NCBI RefSeq assembly: GCF_965283645.1
Contig: NZ_CBDIPG010000001.1
Location: 3,038,001-3,102,000, forward strand
Direction: 5' to 3'
Length of the DNA: 64,000 nt
Source: Kordia sp965283645
Lineage (GTDB): Bacteria; Bacteroidota; Bacteroidia; Flavobacteriales; Flavobacteriaceae
The notes beneath the pieces are model-generated. The model searched no databases, was not told the origin of the DNA, and saw only the letters and a program-made list of their open reading frames with translations. Positions 55,712 to 64,000 of this stretch are shown piece by piece (within the stretch, counting starts at the first letter, position 1; each line of letters begins with the position of its first letter). Both the position numbers and the translations under genes were made by a program.

Positions 55712-55939
55712 ATGAAAAACTTTTTTGAAGGAATTGCTAGCTTTTCTGAAAACACACTTTTAGCTCCATTTGAATCTTTACGTGCACTGGAATTAGAAAG
55801 TTGGGCAACTGCAAATACACTGAATTGGATTTTTATGTTAATTGGAGCTGCAGCTATGACATACTGGGTTTTACAATTAAAGAAATTCAACGATAATAAC
55901 GAGGAACGTAAAGACGTATCGGCACATTCTTATTTATAA
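55712..55939 (+). CDS. DUF6341 small membrane protein
   Basis: The 75-residue product reads NFFEGIASFSENTLLAPFES and has one membrane helix (WIFMLIGAAAMTYWVLQL). It matches DUF6341, a flavobacterial family that tends to sit next to DUF6427 and purD. Its stop overlaps the 3' end of purD by 6 bp, tail to tail. The function is unknown. Confidence 0.78.
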   Translation: MKNFFEGIASFSENTLLAPFESLRALELESWATANTLNWIFMLIGAAAMTYWVLQLKKFNDNNEERKDVSAHSYL

Positions 55940-57205
55940 GTCAAAACCGATATCTTTTCTATAATACATCTTATCAAAATGTAACTTGTGTATGTTTTGA
56001 TAAGATTTTTTTATGGCTTCTTCGTACGTATTTGCCTGTGACGTAATTGCAATCACTCTTCCTCCATTGGTGACTACGTTTCCATCAACAAGTTTTGTTC
56101 CTGCATGAAATACAATAGAATCTTCAATAGTTTCTATGCCTGTTATTTCTTTTCCTTTTTCATATGCTTCCGGATATCCGCCAGAAACAACCATTATGGT
56201 CGTTGCCGCTTCTTCCTTTATTTGTAATGAAACTTCATCTAGTTTTTGATTTCCCACTGCTTTGAATAATTCAACCAAGTCGTTTTCCAATCTAGGAATA
56301 ACAACTTCCGTTTCCGGATCGCCCATTCGCACGTTGTATTCTATCACAAACGGATCGTTTCCAACTTTGATCAATCCAATAAAAACAAATCCTTTGTATG
56401 GCAAGTTGTCTTTTTGAAAACCGTCAATCGTTGGTTGTATGATGCGAGTTTCTATTTTTTCCATAAATTCCGCATCTGCAAACGGAACTGGCGATATTGC
56501 GCCCATTCCACCTGTATTTAATCCAGTATCACCTTCGCCAATACGTTTGTAATCTTTGGCTGTGGGAAGCGTTACATAGTTTTTTCCATCTGTAAGTACA
56601 AAACAACTCAATTCAATTCCGTCTAAAAATTCTTCAATGACAACTTTGGTACTTGCTTCACCAAATTTTGCATCTACTAACATTTCTCTAAGCGAATTTT
56701 GCGCTTCTGCTAAGTCTTTTATGATTAATACACCTTTTCCAGCCGCCAAACCATCTGCTTTTAGTACATATGGCGATTTTAACGTTGTTAAAAATTCGCA
56801 ACCAGCTTCTACCGTTTCTTTGCTAAAACTTTCATATGCCGCCGTTGGAATGTTGTGACGCATCATAAATTTTTTGGCAAATTCTTTACTTCCTTCTAAC
56901 TCTGCCGCTTCTTTTTGCGGGCCAATTACATGAATACCTTTCAGTACTTCATCGTTCAAGAAATAATCGTGAATTCCGTTTACCAATGGATCTTCTGGAC
57001 CAACAACTACAATGTCTATATTGTTTTCTTTTGAAAATGCGCCAATTGCGTCAAAATCGTTTACGCTCATTGCTACATTTTTAGCAATGGAGGCTGTTCC
57101 TGCATTTCCTGGTGCAACGAAAAGATTGTTTAGTAATGGACTTTGCGCTAGTTTCCATGTTAATGTATGTTCTCTTCCGCCTGATCCTAAAACAAGAATG
57201 TTCAT
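55934..57205 (-). CDS. purD: Phosphoribosylamine-glycine ligase
   Basis: The 423-residue enzyme joins glycine to phosphoribosylamine with ATP, in the second step of purine synthesis. The start MNILVLGSGGREHTLTWKL, the ATP-grasp motifs YVLKADGLAAGKGVLI and YNVRMGDPETEVVIPRL and the region DTGLNTGGMGAISPVPF are all clear. It is cytoplasmic and full length. Its ATG overlaps the stop of the GT2 gene by 4 bp, so it is at the tail of the polysaccharide operon. Confidence 0.96.
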   Translation of the reverse strand: MNILVLGSGGREHTLTWKLAQSPLLNNLFVAPGNAGTASIAKNVAMSVNDFDAIGAFSKENNIDIVVVGPEDPLVNGIHDYFLNDEVLKGIHVIGPQKEAAELEGSKEFAKKFMMRHNIPTAAYESFSKETVEAGCEFLTTLKSPYVLKADGLAAGKGVLIIKDLAEAQNSLREMLVDAKFGEASTKVVIEEFLDGIELSCFVLTDGKNYVTLPTAKDYKRIGEGDTGLNTGGMGAISPVPFADAEFMEKIETRIIQPTIDGFQKDNLPYKGFVFIGLIKVGNDPFVIEYNVRMGDPETEVVIPRLENDLVELFKAVGNQKLDEVSLQIKEEAATTIMVVSGGYPEAYEKGKEITGIETIEDSIVFHAGTKLVDGNVVTNGGRVIAITSQANTYEEAIKKSYQNIHKLHFDKMYYRKDIGFDL

Positions 57206-57972
57206 AGTTGTGTTGTTTGTTGTGGTTTTATAAAGAAATGTTCTATTAAAAATCGAAGTAAATATAAACTCGATTTGAAAGCCCCAAATTTAAGCGCCTT
57301 TCTGTAAATAGTATAATTGTATTTTAATAAATTTAGTTTATTGGACGAAATTGAATTTTCGCGTACCCGATATTTTGCCAACGGTTCTGCAATACTGTAC
57401 GCAAATCCTACTTTTTTAATTAATAGTAGCCACAATGCCCAATCTTGGCGTTTGCGAATATTTGGCATGTATACTTTGCCCAATGTTTCCGCATTGTAAA
57501 TTCCCGTAAGGTTGCCAACATAGTTGCTTTTGAGCATTTTAGAGAAATTTACTTTTGGCAACGCTTTTACCATTTTTCCCAATGATTTTCCTGCTTCATC
57601 CATTAATTCATAGCTTGAAAAACATACTTGAATGTTTTCCTTTTGCATAAAAGCAATTTGTTTGGAAAGCTTTTCAGGCATCCATAAATCATCTGCATCT
57701 AAAAATGCAATATACCTTCCAGAAGCTTTTTCTATAGCGGTATTTCGCGCTACAGCGGCACCTGAATTCGTTTCTAATACAGAAAACTTAATTCTATTGT
57801 CTAATTCAGTATATTTTTTAAGAATTTCTACCGTTTTATCTGAAGATGCATCATCTACAATAACCAATTCCCAGTTTGCATACGTTTGCGCGCGCACTGA
57901 CTGTATTGTTGCTGCAACAAACAATTCGGCATTATAGGTTGGTGTAATGACAGAAACTAACGGTTGCTGCAT
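57202..57972 (-). CDS. Family 2 glycosyltransferase
   Basis: The 256-residue protein begins VSVITPTYNAELFVAATIQSV, with the GT2 metal-binding motif in YIAFLDADDLWMPEKL and a likely acceptor site in WALWLLLIKKVGFAYSI. It is a WcaA/SpsA-like inverting transferase for surface polysaccharide. It follows the initiating transferase by 2 bp and overlaps purD. Confidence 0.9.
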   Translation of the reverse strand: MQQPLVSVITPTYNAELFVAATIQSVRAQTYANWELVIVDDASSDKTVEILKKYTELDNRIKFSVLETNSGAAVARNTAIEKASGRYIAFLDADDLWMPEKLSKQIAFMQKENIQVCFSSYELMDEAGKSLGKMVKALPKVNFSKMLKSNYVGNLTGIYNAETLGKVYMPNIRKRQDWALWLLLIKKVGFAYSIAEPLAKYRVRENSISSNKLNLLKYNYTIYRKALKFGAFKSSLYLLRFLIEHFFIKPQQTTQL

Positions 57973-57974
57973 AA

Positions 57975-59384
57975 TTAGTATGCCTTTTTTTCTCCTTTGA
58001 GAATGTTAACGATTGTTTCAAAGATAATTTTAATGTCTAAGAATAACGACCAATTTTCAATATAAAAAATATCATATTTAATACGATTGATAATGTCTTC
58101 ATCGTTTCTAATTTCGCCTCTATATCCTTTTACTTGTGCCAATCCTGAGATACCTGGTTTTACACTGTGGCGAAATACAAAGTTATATTTATCAATCTTT
58201 TTAGCATATGCTTTTGTATATGGAATCATGTGTGGTCTTGGTCCAACTACAGACATATCGCCTTTTAGTACATTGAAAAATTGTGGCAATTCGTCAATAC
58301 TCGTTTTACGGATGAAACGACCAATTTTTGTCACCCGCGAATCTTCTTTTTTTACATGCTCATAATCTGAACCTTTGGTATTGTGCGTCAACGAACGAAA
58401 CTTGTAACAGGTAAATTCCTTGTAATTGATTCCATTACGAATGTGCTTGTAAAAAATTGGTCCTCTAGATTCTAGCTTTATGAGTATTGCCATGAGTGGA
58501 ATAAACCACCAAAGAAGAAAAATGATGATTAACAACGAAAATACAATGTCAAATGCACGTTTAATACCTCGATTTAAATTGTTGTTAAGTGCCACTTCCT
58601 GAATGGAAAGTACAGGCAAGTAATTATAGTAATCCGTTTTGAGGCGTTTTGAAAATAGCTTTTTTGTATTTGGTATAAATTTAATGTTGATTCTGTTCAT
58701 ACTTGCGTATTTTACATAATCATTTACATCTTTTTCGGTAAGTTCGTCAATAGCGCAATATATTTCGTCAATTCCTTCTTCTTCTTCAATATATTTAAAA
58801 CTGTCTTCTATTGTTCCTGTAATTCCTTCTTCTTTTTTATTACTGAATAATGCTAGTAATTTGTATCCAAGTTCTTTGTTGTTTCTGAATAATCGTTCTA
58901 ATTCTTGCGCGCCCGAATTTCCTCCAATAATGATAACACGTCGAATGTTTCCATCTAAAACTGCTCTGAATTTTTTTAAACCATAATACCCAATTATTTT
59001 GACCAAACCAATAATTCCAAAGCTTGTCATTAGGTATTTAAATGTTACAAATGCCTGAACATCAATACTTCTAAAGATTCCAATAAACGCGTATATAATT
59101 AATGTATACGCCAATAATTGTTTAATGAGTAAGGATAAAATATGCAGAACCGACGTGAATCGGTATACATTATAAAATTTTAAAAAGAAGGTTGATAATG
59201 GCCAAAAAACAATCGTATATAAGATGAAAAGTAAGTGTTTATTGTTCCAAAATGACGAATCGAAAAAGTATAAGTTTTGATCGTTAAAATCGAAAAATAA
59301 AAACACAAAGATATTAATGACACACAAATCAAAGACCACAAAAAAGGGTCTTAATAGCCACGAATATCTTCCTCTAATATGCAT
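57975..59384 (-). CDS. Initiating sugar-1-phosphate transferase (WcaJ/WbaP type)
   Basis: The 469-residue protein has four N-terminal membrane helices and a CoA-binding-like middle domain (RRVIIIGGNSGAQELERLF). The C-terminal phosphotransferase domain shows KRAFDIVFSLLIIIFLLWW, the ESRGPIFYKHIRNG region, FTCYKFRSL, RKTSIDELPQFFNVLKGDMS and VGPRPH. It should transfer a hexose-1-phosphate to undecaprenyl phosphate to start a surface polysaccharide. It lies in line with UDP-xylose synthase (3 bp gap). Confidence 0.92.
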   Translation of the reverse strand: MHIRGRYSWLLRPFFVVFDLCVINIFVFLFFDFNDQNLYFFDSSFWNNKHLLFILYTIVFWPLSTFFLKFYNVYRFTSVLHILSLLIKQLLAYTLIIYAFIGIFRSIDVQAFVTFKYLMTSFGIIGLVKIIGYYGLKKFRAVLDGNIRRVIIIGGNSGAQELERLFRNNKELGYKLLALFSNKKEEGITGTIEDSFKYIEEEEGIDEIYCAIDELTEKDVNDYVKYASMNRINIKFIPNTKKLFSKRLKTDYYNYLPVLSIQEVALNNNLNRGIKRAFDIVFSLLIIIFLLWWFIPLMAILIKLESRGPIFYKHIRNGINYKEFTCYKFRSLTHNTKGSDYEHVKKEDSRVTKIGRFIRKTSIDELPQFFNVLKGDMSVVGPRPHMIPYTKAYAKKIDKYNFVFRHSVKPGISGLAQVKGYRGEIRNDEDIINRIKYDIFYIENWSLFLDIKIIFETIVNILKGEKKAY

Positions 59385-59387
59385 GCT

Positions 59388-60374
59388 TTACATTCTTGTA
59401 TAGGTTGAAAAATCTTTATGCTCTTTTTTGAAAAGCTCTTTTTCTGGTAGTGCTTTGAAGTGATCGTAGGTTTTTTTCATTCCTTCACTACGATTTACTT
59501 TTGGTTCCCAATCTAAGATTTCTTTTGCTTTACGAATGTCTGGTTTTCGTTGTAACGGATCGTCTACAGGTAATTCTTTGTAGATTACTTTTTGGGTTGT
59601 TCCCGTAAGTTTTATGATTTCTTCTGCAAAATCACCAATGGTTATTTCATGCGGATTTCCAATATTAATTGGCTCTACATAATCGCTCATTAATAGCCTA
59701 AAAATTCCTTCTACTTGATCGGTTATGTAACAAAATGAACGTGTTTGTGTTCCGTCTCCAAAAACGGTTAAATCTTCTCCACGCAACGCCTGACCAATAA
59801 ATGCAGGAATTACACGTCCATCATTCAATCGCATTCGTGGTCCGTAGGTATTAAATATACGAACAATGCGAGTTTCCAAACCGTGAAACCTATGATACGC
59901 CATGGTGATGGATTCTTGAAAACGTTTTGCTTCGTCATACACACCACGTGGGCCAATAGTGTTTACGTTTCCGTAATATTCTTCATGTTGCGGATGCACT
60001 AACGGATCTCCATACACTTCCGATGTAGAAGCTATTAAAATACGTGCATTTTTTTCTTTGGCTAAGCCTAATAAATTGTGTGTTCCTAACGATCCTACTT
60101 TTAAGGTTTGAATCGGAATTTTAAGATAATCTATTGGACTTGCTGGCGATGCAAAGTGTAAAATATAATCTAATTTTTCAGGTACGTGTACAAATTTTGT
60201 TACATCGTGATGGTAAAACTGAAATTCTTTTAGATGGAATAAATGTTCTATGTTACGAATGTCACCCGTAATCAAATTGTCCATTCCTATAACGTGATAT
60301 CCTTCGTTTATGAAGCGATCACATAAGTGTGAACCAATAAATCCGGCTGCGCCCGTAATTAGAATTCGTTTCAT
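59388..60374 (-). CDS. UDP-glucuronate decarboxylase (UDP-xylose synthase)
   Basis: I start at the ATG at 60374 (MKRILITGAAGFIGSHLCDR) because the nucleotide motif must be near the N-terminus; the frame extends 15 codons further. The 328-residue SDR enzyme has ASPASPIDYLKIPIQTLKVG, ASTSEVYGDPLVHPQ, GVYDEAKRFQES (catalytic Tyr/Lys) and RIFNTYGPRM. It makes UDP-xylose from UDP-glucuronate. The UDP-glucose dehydrogenase is just upstream (22 bp gap), so the two steps are linked. Confidence 0.92.
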   Translation of the reverse strand: MKRILITGAAGFIGSHLCDRFINEGYHVIGMDNLITGDIRNIEHLFHLKEFQFYHHDVTKFVHVPEKLDYILHFASPASPIDYLKIPIQTLKVGSLGTHNLLGLAKEKNARILIASTSEVYGDPLVHPQHEEYYGNVNTIGPRGVYDEAKRFQESITMAYHRFHGLETRIVRIFNTYGPRMRLNDGRVIPAFIGQALRGEDLTVFGDGTQTRSFCYITDQVEGIFRLLMSDYVEPINIGNPHEITIGDFAEEIIKLTGTTQKVIYKELPVDDPLQRKPDIRKAKEILDWEPKVNRSEGMKKTYDHFKALPEKELFKKEHKDFSTYTRM

Positions 60375-60396
60375 TGTGTTGTTGGTTGTTTTGGAA

Positions 60397-61707
60397 TTAT
60401 ATAACTTCTTTTCGACCAATAGAAAAATAGGTGAATCCTTCTTTTTCCATGTCTGCTACGTCATATAAGTTTCTTCCGTCAAAAATAATTGGTTGATTTA
60501 AATGCGCTCTTAATTTACTAAAATTTGGTGTTCTAAAGATGCTCCATTCTGTACAAATAATCAACGCGTCAGTGTTTGCAATTGCGCCGTACATACTGTC
60601 TGCATATTCCAGTTTGTCACCAAGTTTTGCTTTTACATTGTCCATTGCTTCTGGATCAAATGCTTTTATTTTTGCGCCTCTGGCTAATAATTCATCAATA
60701 ATATATAATGATGGAGCTTCACGAATATCGTCCGTTTCTGGCTTAAATGCCAATCCCCATAAGGCAATTGTTTTTCCTGATAAGTCGTCCCCTAAATGTG
60801 AAACTACTTTCGGAATTAACGCCGTTTTTTGCTTGTCATTTACATTGATAACTGCATCTAGTATTTGGAAATTGTAATTGTTGTCTTTTCCCGATTTGTG
60901 CAAGGCTTTTACATCTTTTGGAAAGCACGAACCTCCATATCCAATTCCTGGAAATAGGAAACGTTTTCCAATACGAGAATCTGTTCCCATACCAATGCGC
61001 ACTTTATCAACGTCTGCGCCTACTTTTTCACAAAAGTTTGCAATCTCGTTCATAAATGTAATTTTAGCCGCTAGGAATGAGTTGGAAGCATATTTTGTTA
61101 GTTCTGCAGACTTTTCATCCATGATGAGTATTGGATTCCCTGAGCGTACAAAAGGTTTATATAAACGCTGCATTAATGCTGTTGCTCTTTCTGAGCTTGA
61201 ACCAATGACAATACGTTCGGGTTTCATAAAATCGTCCACTGCAAAACCTTCTCGTAAGAATTCTGGATTTGAAACTACGTCAAAATCCACTGTTGCATGT
61301 TCTGCTATGACTGCGGTTACTTTTTCGGCAGTACCAACAGGCACTGTACTTTTATCTACAATAACACGGTATGTTGTCATTAGTTTACCAATGTTTTTTG
61401 CAACACCTAGTACATATGATAAATCAGCAGATCCGTCTTCGTCTTCTGGCGTTGGCAATGCTAAAAATATAATTTGTCCGTGTGCTAATCCTTCTTCAAG
61501 TGAAGTGGTAAATTTTAAACGGCCTGCGTTTATGTTTCGTTCAAAAAGTATGTCTAAATGTGGTTCGTATATCGGAACTTCTCCGTTTTGCATACGTTCC
61601 ACTTTATGTTTGTCAATATCTACACAAAGTACGTCATTTCCTGTTTCAGCTAGGCACGTTCCCGTCACTAGTCCTACATATCCTGTTCCTACAACAGTTA
61701 TTTTCAT
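60397..61707 (-). CDS. ugd: UDP-glucose 6-dehydrogenase
   Basis: The 436-residue NAD-dependent enzyme oxidises UDP-glucose to UDP-glucuronate. The start ITVVGTGYVGLVTGTCLAE, the lysine loop KYASNSFLAAKITFMNEIA, the catalytic GIGYGGSCFPKDVKAL and KTIALWGLAFKPETDDIREA are clear. Its product is the substrate of the next gene. Confidence 0.96.
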   Translation of the reverse strand: MKITVVGTGYVGLVTGTCLAETGNDVLCVDIDKHKVERMQNGEVPIYEPHLDILFERNINAGRLKFTTSLEEGLAHGQIIFLALPTPEDEDGSADLSYVLGVAKNIGKLMTTYRVIVDKSTVPVGTAEKVTAVIAEHATVDFDVVSNPEFLREGFAVDDFMKPERIVIGSSSERATALMQRLYKPFVRSGNPILIMDEKSAELTKYASNSFLAAKITFMNEIANFCEKVGADVDKVRIGMGTDSRIGKRFLFPGIGYGGSCFPKDVKALHKSGKDNNYNFQILDAVINVNDKQKTALIPKVVSHLGDDLSGKTIALWGLAFKPETDDIREAPSLYIIDELLARGAKIKAFDPEAMDNVKAKLGDKLEYADSMYGAIANTDALIICTEWSIFRTPNFSKLRAHLNQPIIFDGRNLYDVADMEKEGFTYFSIGRKEVI

Positions 61708-61796
61708 CTATTTCTTTTTTATGTTGCAATTTAATAGTGCTTTTTAGAGAAGTCACCATTACAATTTGATATTTTATTGTATTCTTTTGCTCCTTT

Positions 61797-63833
61797 TTAG
61801 CTTGATTTTTTATCTACTAATTTTTTTACAGGAACATCTTTTTCTTTACGGTCTAATTCTTCATAGGAAGAGTTCATACTCTTGTACTCAGGAACGAGTG
61901 CTTTCATTCGTTTTACGACCTCAACTTTGTCAAAAAGTGATGCAGAATCAATTAATTCAGCAATGTTTTTGTTGATAATTTCATAATCATACATTTCGCC
62001 ACGAGCAATCATAATTTTCTCGTTATACGTTGGTAATGTTGTAGATTTATCATTTAACAACTCTTCATATAGTTTTTCCCCTGGACGCAGCCCAATAATT
62101 TTGATATCAATGTCTTTGTTAGGAATAAACCCAGCTAATTTGATGATTTTTTTGGCAAGATCAATGATTTTTACAGCTTCTCCCATATCGAAGATGTAAA
62201 TTTCTCCACCATGTCCCATCGCGCCAGCTTCTAAAACTAATTGACACGCTTCTGGAATCGTCATAAAGTACCGAATGATATCTGGATGCGTAATGGTTAG
62301 TGGGCCACCTTCTGCAATTTGCTTTTTAAATAAAGGTACTACCGAACCGTTTGAACCTAATACATTTCCAAAACGTGTAGTAACGTAATTTGTGGTATAA
62401 CGTGTGTCACTTTTGAACGTTTCTTGCAACGTTTGCACATATATTTCGGCAATTCGTTTGGAAGCTCCCATAACATTACTTGGGTTTACCGCTTTGTCTG
62501 TTGATACTAAAACAAATTTTTCAACTTTATGCTCTAAAGCTGTATCCGCAACATTTTTGGTTCCCATTACATTTGTAAAAATAGCCTGAGACGGATTGTC
62601 TTCCATTAACGGAACATGTTTGTATGCCGCCGCATGATAGACTACTTGCGGCTTGTATAACCCAAAGATATTGCCTAGTTTTTCTTTATCGCGTACATCT
62701 GCAATAACCGCTTCAAAGTCTAACTCTGGAAATTTAGATTTTATTTCCATTTGTATTTGATACAACGGAGTTTCTGCCTGATCAACAATGATGAGTTTTT
62801 GTGGTTTGTAGTTGGCAACTTGTCGTGCAATTTCACTTCCAATTGATCCTGCGCCACCAGTTACTAATATACGTCTGTTGTATAATTCTTTTGCAATTAG
62901 TTTATTGTTTAGTACAATTGGTTCTCTTTCGAGTAAGTCTTCAATTTGAACATTTTGTATTTGTTGTGCAAGGTTGACATTTTCTTTGTCTTCCATGTCT
63001 GAGACAATAGGCGCACGTAATACTTTTAGGTTATGTTCTAAACATTCATCAACAATTTTGATACGTTCTTCTTGCGTTATAGATTGATCGGCTAAGATGA
63101 TCGCATTGGCACCATACGCACGTAAGATTACAGATAGTTTTCGTTTGTAATGAATAATTGGTAATCCTAAGATTTCTTTACTTTGGTTTTTTCCTTTTTT
63201 GTCAATAAAACCAATGAGTTTGTAACGTACAGGACGTTCTACTTTTAGCGCATTTGATATGGCAATTGCATTGGCATCAATTCCGTAAATCATGACACTG
63301 ATGCGTTCTTCTTTGGTTGCATAGTCAAAGTATGCTTCAAATACTTGTTTTACTAATACTCTAAAGAGCAATAGAAACGAGAACGACATTACAAAGTAGA
63401 TAAATAGTTTTGGCGTTAGAAATAACGGATCGCCATTTATGATTAAATGTGAATAGTTTACTACGAGTAATGTGATGAGTGTTGCCAGTGAAGCTAAGAA
63501 AAACTTAATGGCATCTATGAATGTTGAGTGACGAATAAGACCTGCATACGTTCTAAAAAAGATAAAGAACAGTAAGTTGGTTATTAAAATTAGACCTGCT
63601 CGTGGTGCTAATCCTAAAAACGTTTCTGATGCATGCGCATTTAGATCGCTGATATTGATATTATTTACAATAGCACTTGTAAGCAATAGTGCAACACAAC
63701 AAATAAACATATCAAAACATAAAATTAGCCATCTTGGTAAATACCCTATGTTTTTAAAATCAATACGTTTTTTACTTGATTTTAAAACTTGTTTTAAAGC
63801 TTCTCTTATTCTTATCAAATTCAATACCTTCAT
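61797..63833 (-). CDS. Membrane-bound nucleotide-sugar 4,6-dehydratase (PglF/WbpM/CapD-like)
   Basis: The 678-residue protein has four N-terminal membrane helices (to about 155) and a CoA-binding-like domain (RISVMIYGIDANAIAISNAL). An SDR domain follows with NRRILVTGGAGSIGSEIARQ, STDKAVNPSNVMGASKR and TRFGNVLGSNGSVVPLF. The Met in place of the usual Tyr (NVMGASKR) fits the WbpM class. It should convert UDP-GlcNAc to a 4-keto-6-deoxy sugar. A DegT-type aminotransferase tail is just upstream and would aminate the product. Confidence 0.92.
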   Translation of the reverse strand: MKVLNLIRIREALKQVLKSSKKRIDFKNIGYLPRWLILCFDMFICCVALLLTSAIVNNINISDLNAHASETFLGLAPRAGLILITNLLFFIFFRTYAGLIRHSTFIDAIKFFLASLATLITLLVVNYSHLIINGDPLFLTPKLFIYFVMSFSFLLLFRVLVKQVFEAYFDYATKEERISVMIYGIDANAIAISNALKVERPVRYKLIGFIDKKGKNQSKEILGLPIIHYKRKLSVILRAYGANAIILADQSITQEERIKIVDECLEHNLKVLRAPIVSDMEDKENVNLAQQIQNVQIEDLLEREPIVLNNKLIAKELYNRRILVTGGAGSIGSEIARQVANYKPQKLIIVDQAETPLYQIQMEIKSKFPELDFEAVIADVRDKEKLGNIFGLYKPQVVYHAAAYKHVPLMEDNPSQAIFTNVMGTKNVADTALEHKVEKFVLVSTDKAVNPSNVMGASKRIAEIYVQTLQETFKSDTRYTTNYVTTRFGNVLGSNGSVVPLFKKQIAEGGPLTITHPDIIRYFMTIPEACQLVLEAGAMGHGGEIYIFDMGEAVKIIDLAKKIIKLAGFIPNKDIDIKIIGLRPGEKLYEELLNDKSTTLPTYNEKIMIARGEMYDYEIINKNIAELIDSASLFDKVEVVKRMKALVPEYKSMNSSYEELDRKEKDVPVKKLVDKKSS

Positions 63834-63889
63834 CTTCTCAAAAACAGATTCTTAAATTTTAGCATACAAATTACTTAATTTATTTGTTT

Positions 63890-64000
63890 CTATGCTAGAA
63901 AACTCGCCATTACTTCTACAATTCTTTGTTTTTCTTGTGTTGTCAAATTTGATCCCGAAGGCAAACACAATCCTGAATTGAACAGGTTTTCACAAAAATT
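63890..64000 (-). CDS. DegT/DnrJ/EryC1-type aminotransferase (C-terminal fragment)
   Basis: The frame is open from the window edge to the TAG at 63890. The 36 residues include LFNSGLCLPSGSNLTTQEK and RIVEVMASFLA, the typical ending of PLP-dependent sugar aminotransferases (SGLCLPSGSNL). The catalytic part lies outside the window. It is on the same strand 56 bp before the 4,6-dehydratase, so it probably acts on its product. Confidence 0.8.
   Translation of the reverse strand, partial: NFCENLFNSGLCLPSGSNLTTQEKQRIVEVMASFLA

Noticed and set aside
60878..61747. A 289-codon plus-strand ORF
   Set aside because: It lies wholly antisense to the clear UDP-glucose dehydrogenase gene and has the Ser/Pro-rich look of a reverse-strand shadow.

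Overview
The window looks like chromosome from a marine-type member of the Flavobacteriaceae (Bacteroidota); Kordia or a close relative is a guess. The base composition is AT-rich. Supporting signs are TAnnTTTG promoter elements, a type IX secretion C-terminal sorting domain, a GLPGLI/TonB-receptor pair, DUF6427 and DUF6341 proteins, a HYC_CC_PP protein and DUF5687. No tRNA, rRNA or CRISPR array was seen.

Region 1 (1-17.2 kb, all minus strand) is a heavy-metal island. In transcription order it holds a HYC_CC_PP protein, a CusA-type RND pump, a TolC-type channel, a multicopper oxidase fused to a CopB-like barrel, DUF3347, haem-binding and NTF2-like periplasmic proteins, an AraC-type regulator with an HMA-like CxxC domain, a CopA ATPase, a CDF transporter and a DUF305 protein. 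No periplasmic adaptor (CusB) is present. Upstream lies the wreck of a mercury-type operon. An IS982-family element with a frameshifted transposase cuts off the 5' part of merTP. The next gene, a GDCCVxC-type protein, has a stop at codon 2 and is fused in frame, through a deletion, to a Zn/Cd-type P-ATPase that has lost its first membrane segments.

Region 2 (17.2-24.2 kb) holds a gene-poor 1 kb stretch with decayed small ORFs, then a minus-strand operon of a small secreted protein, a GLPGLI protein, a TonB-type outer-membrane receptor and two very short hydrophobic proteins. An XRE-like regulator and small membrane/lipoprotein genes follow.

Region 3 (24.4-38.5 kb) is the most interesting part: a probable DNA phosphorothioation defence island bounded by 16-bp direct repeats. 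The minus-strand operon encodes a pseudokinase-SF1 helicase, a winged-helix-like partner, a DUF4007 protein (SspB-like), a large P-loop ATPase (SspC-like) and a PAPS-reductase-family protein (DndC/SspD-like). The converging plus-strand operon encodes a small HTH protein, a GHKL ATPase, a GIY-YIG nuclease and a DGQHR (DndB-like) protein. The two operons overlap tail to tail by 8 bp. The first set looks like modification genes and the second like a sensing and cleavage module; the combination may be undescribed.

Region 4 (38.8-48.3 kb) has an ABC transporter (ATPase plus DUF5687) with three HAAS-like paralogues and a PadR regulator, a PaaE-like ferredoxin reductase followed by about 17 copies of a 7-bp repeat, a GT9/DUF4254 pair, a stray IS end, and six copies of a 121-bp repeat carrying terminator-like hairpins.

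Region 5 (48.3-64 kb) has a 2053-residue T9SS surface protein with 13 SdrD-B-like repeats and a recent 687-bp tandem duplication, the DUF6427/DUF6341 pair, purD, and a polysaccharide locus. That locus has a GT2, an initiating sugar transferase, UDP-xylose synthase, UDP-glucose dehydrogenase, a membrane-bound 4,6-dehydratase and the tail of a DegT aminotransferase, which together should supply UDP-glucuronate, UDP-xylose and an amino-deoxy sugar for export.
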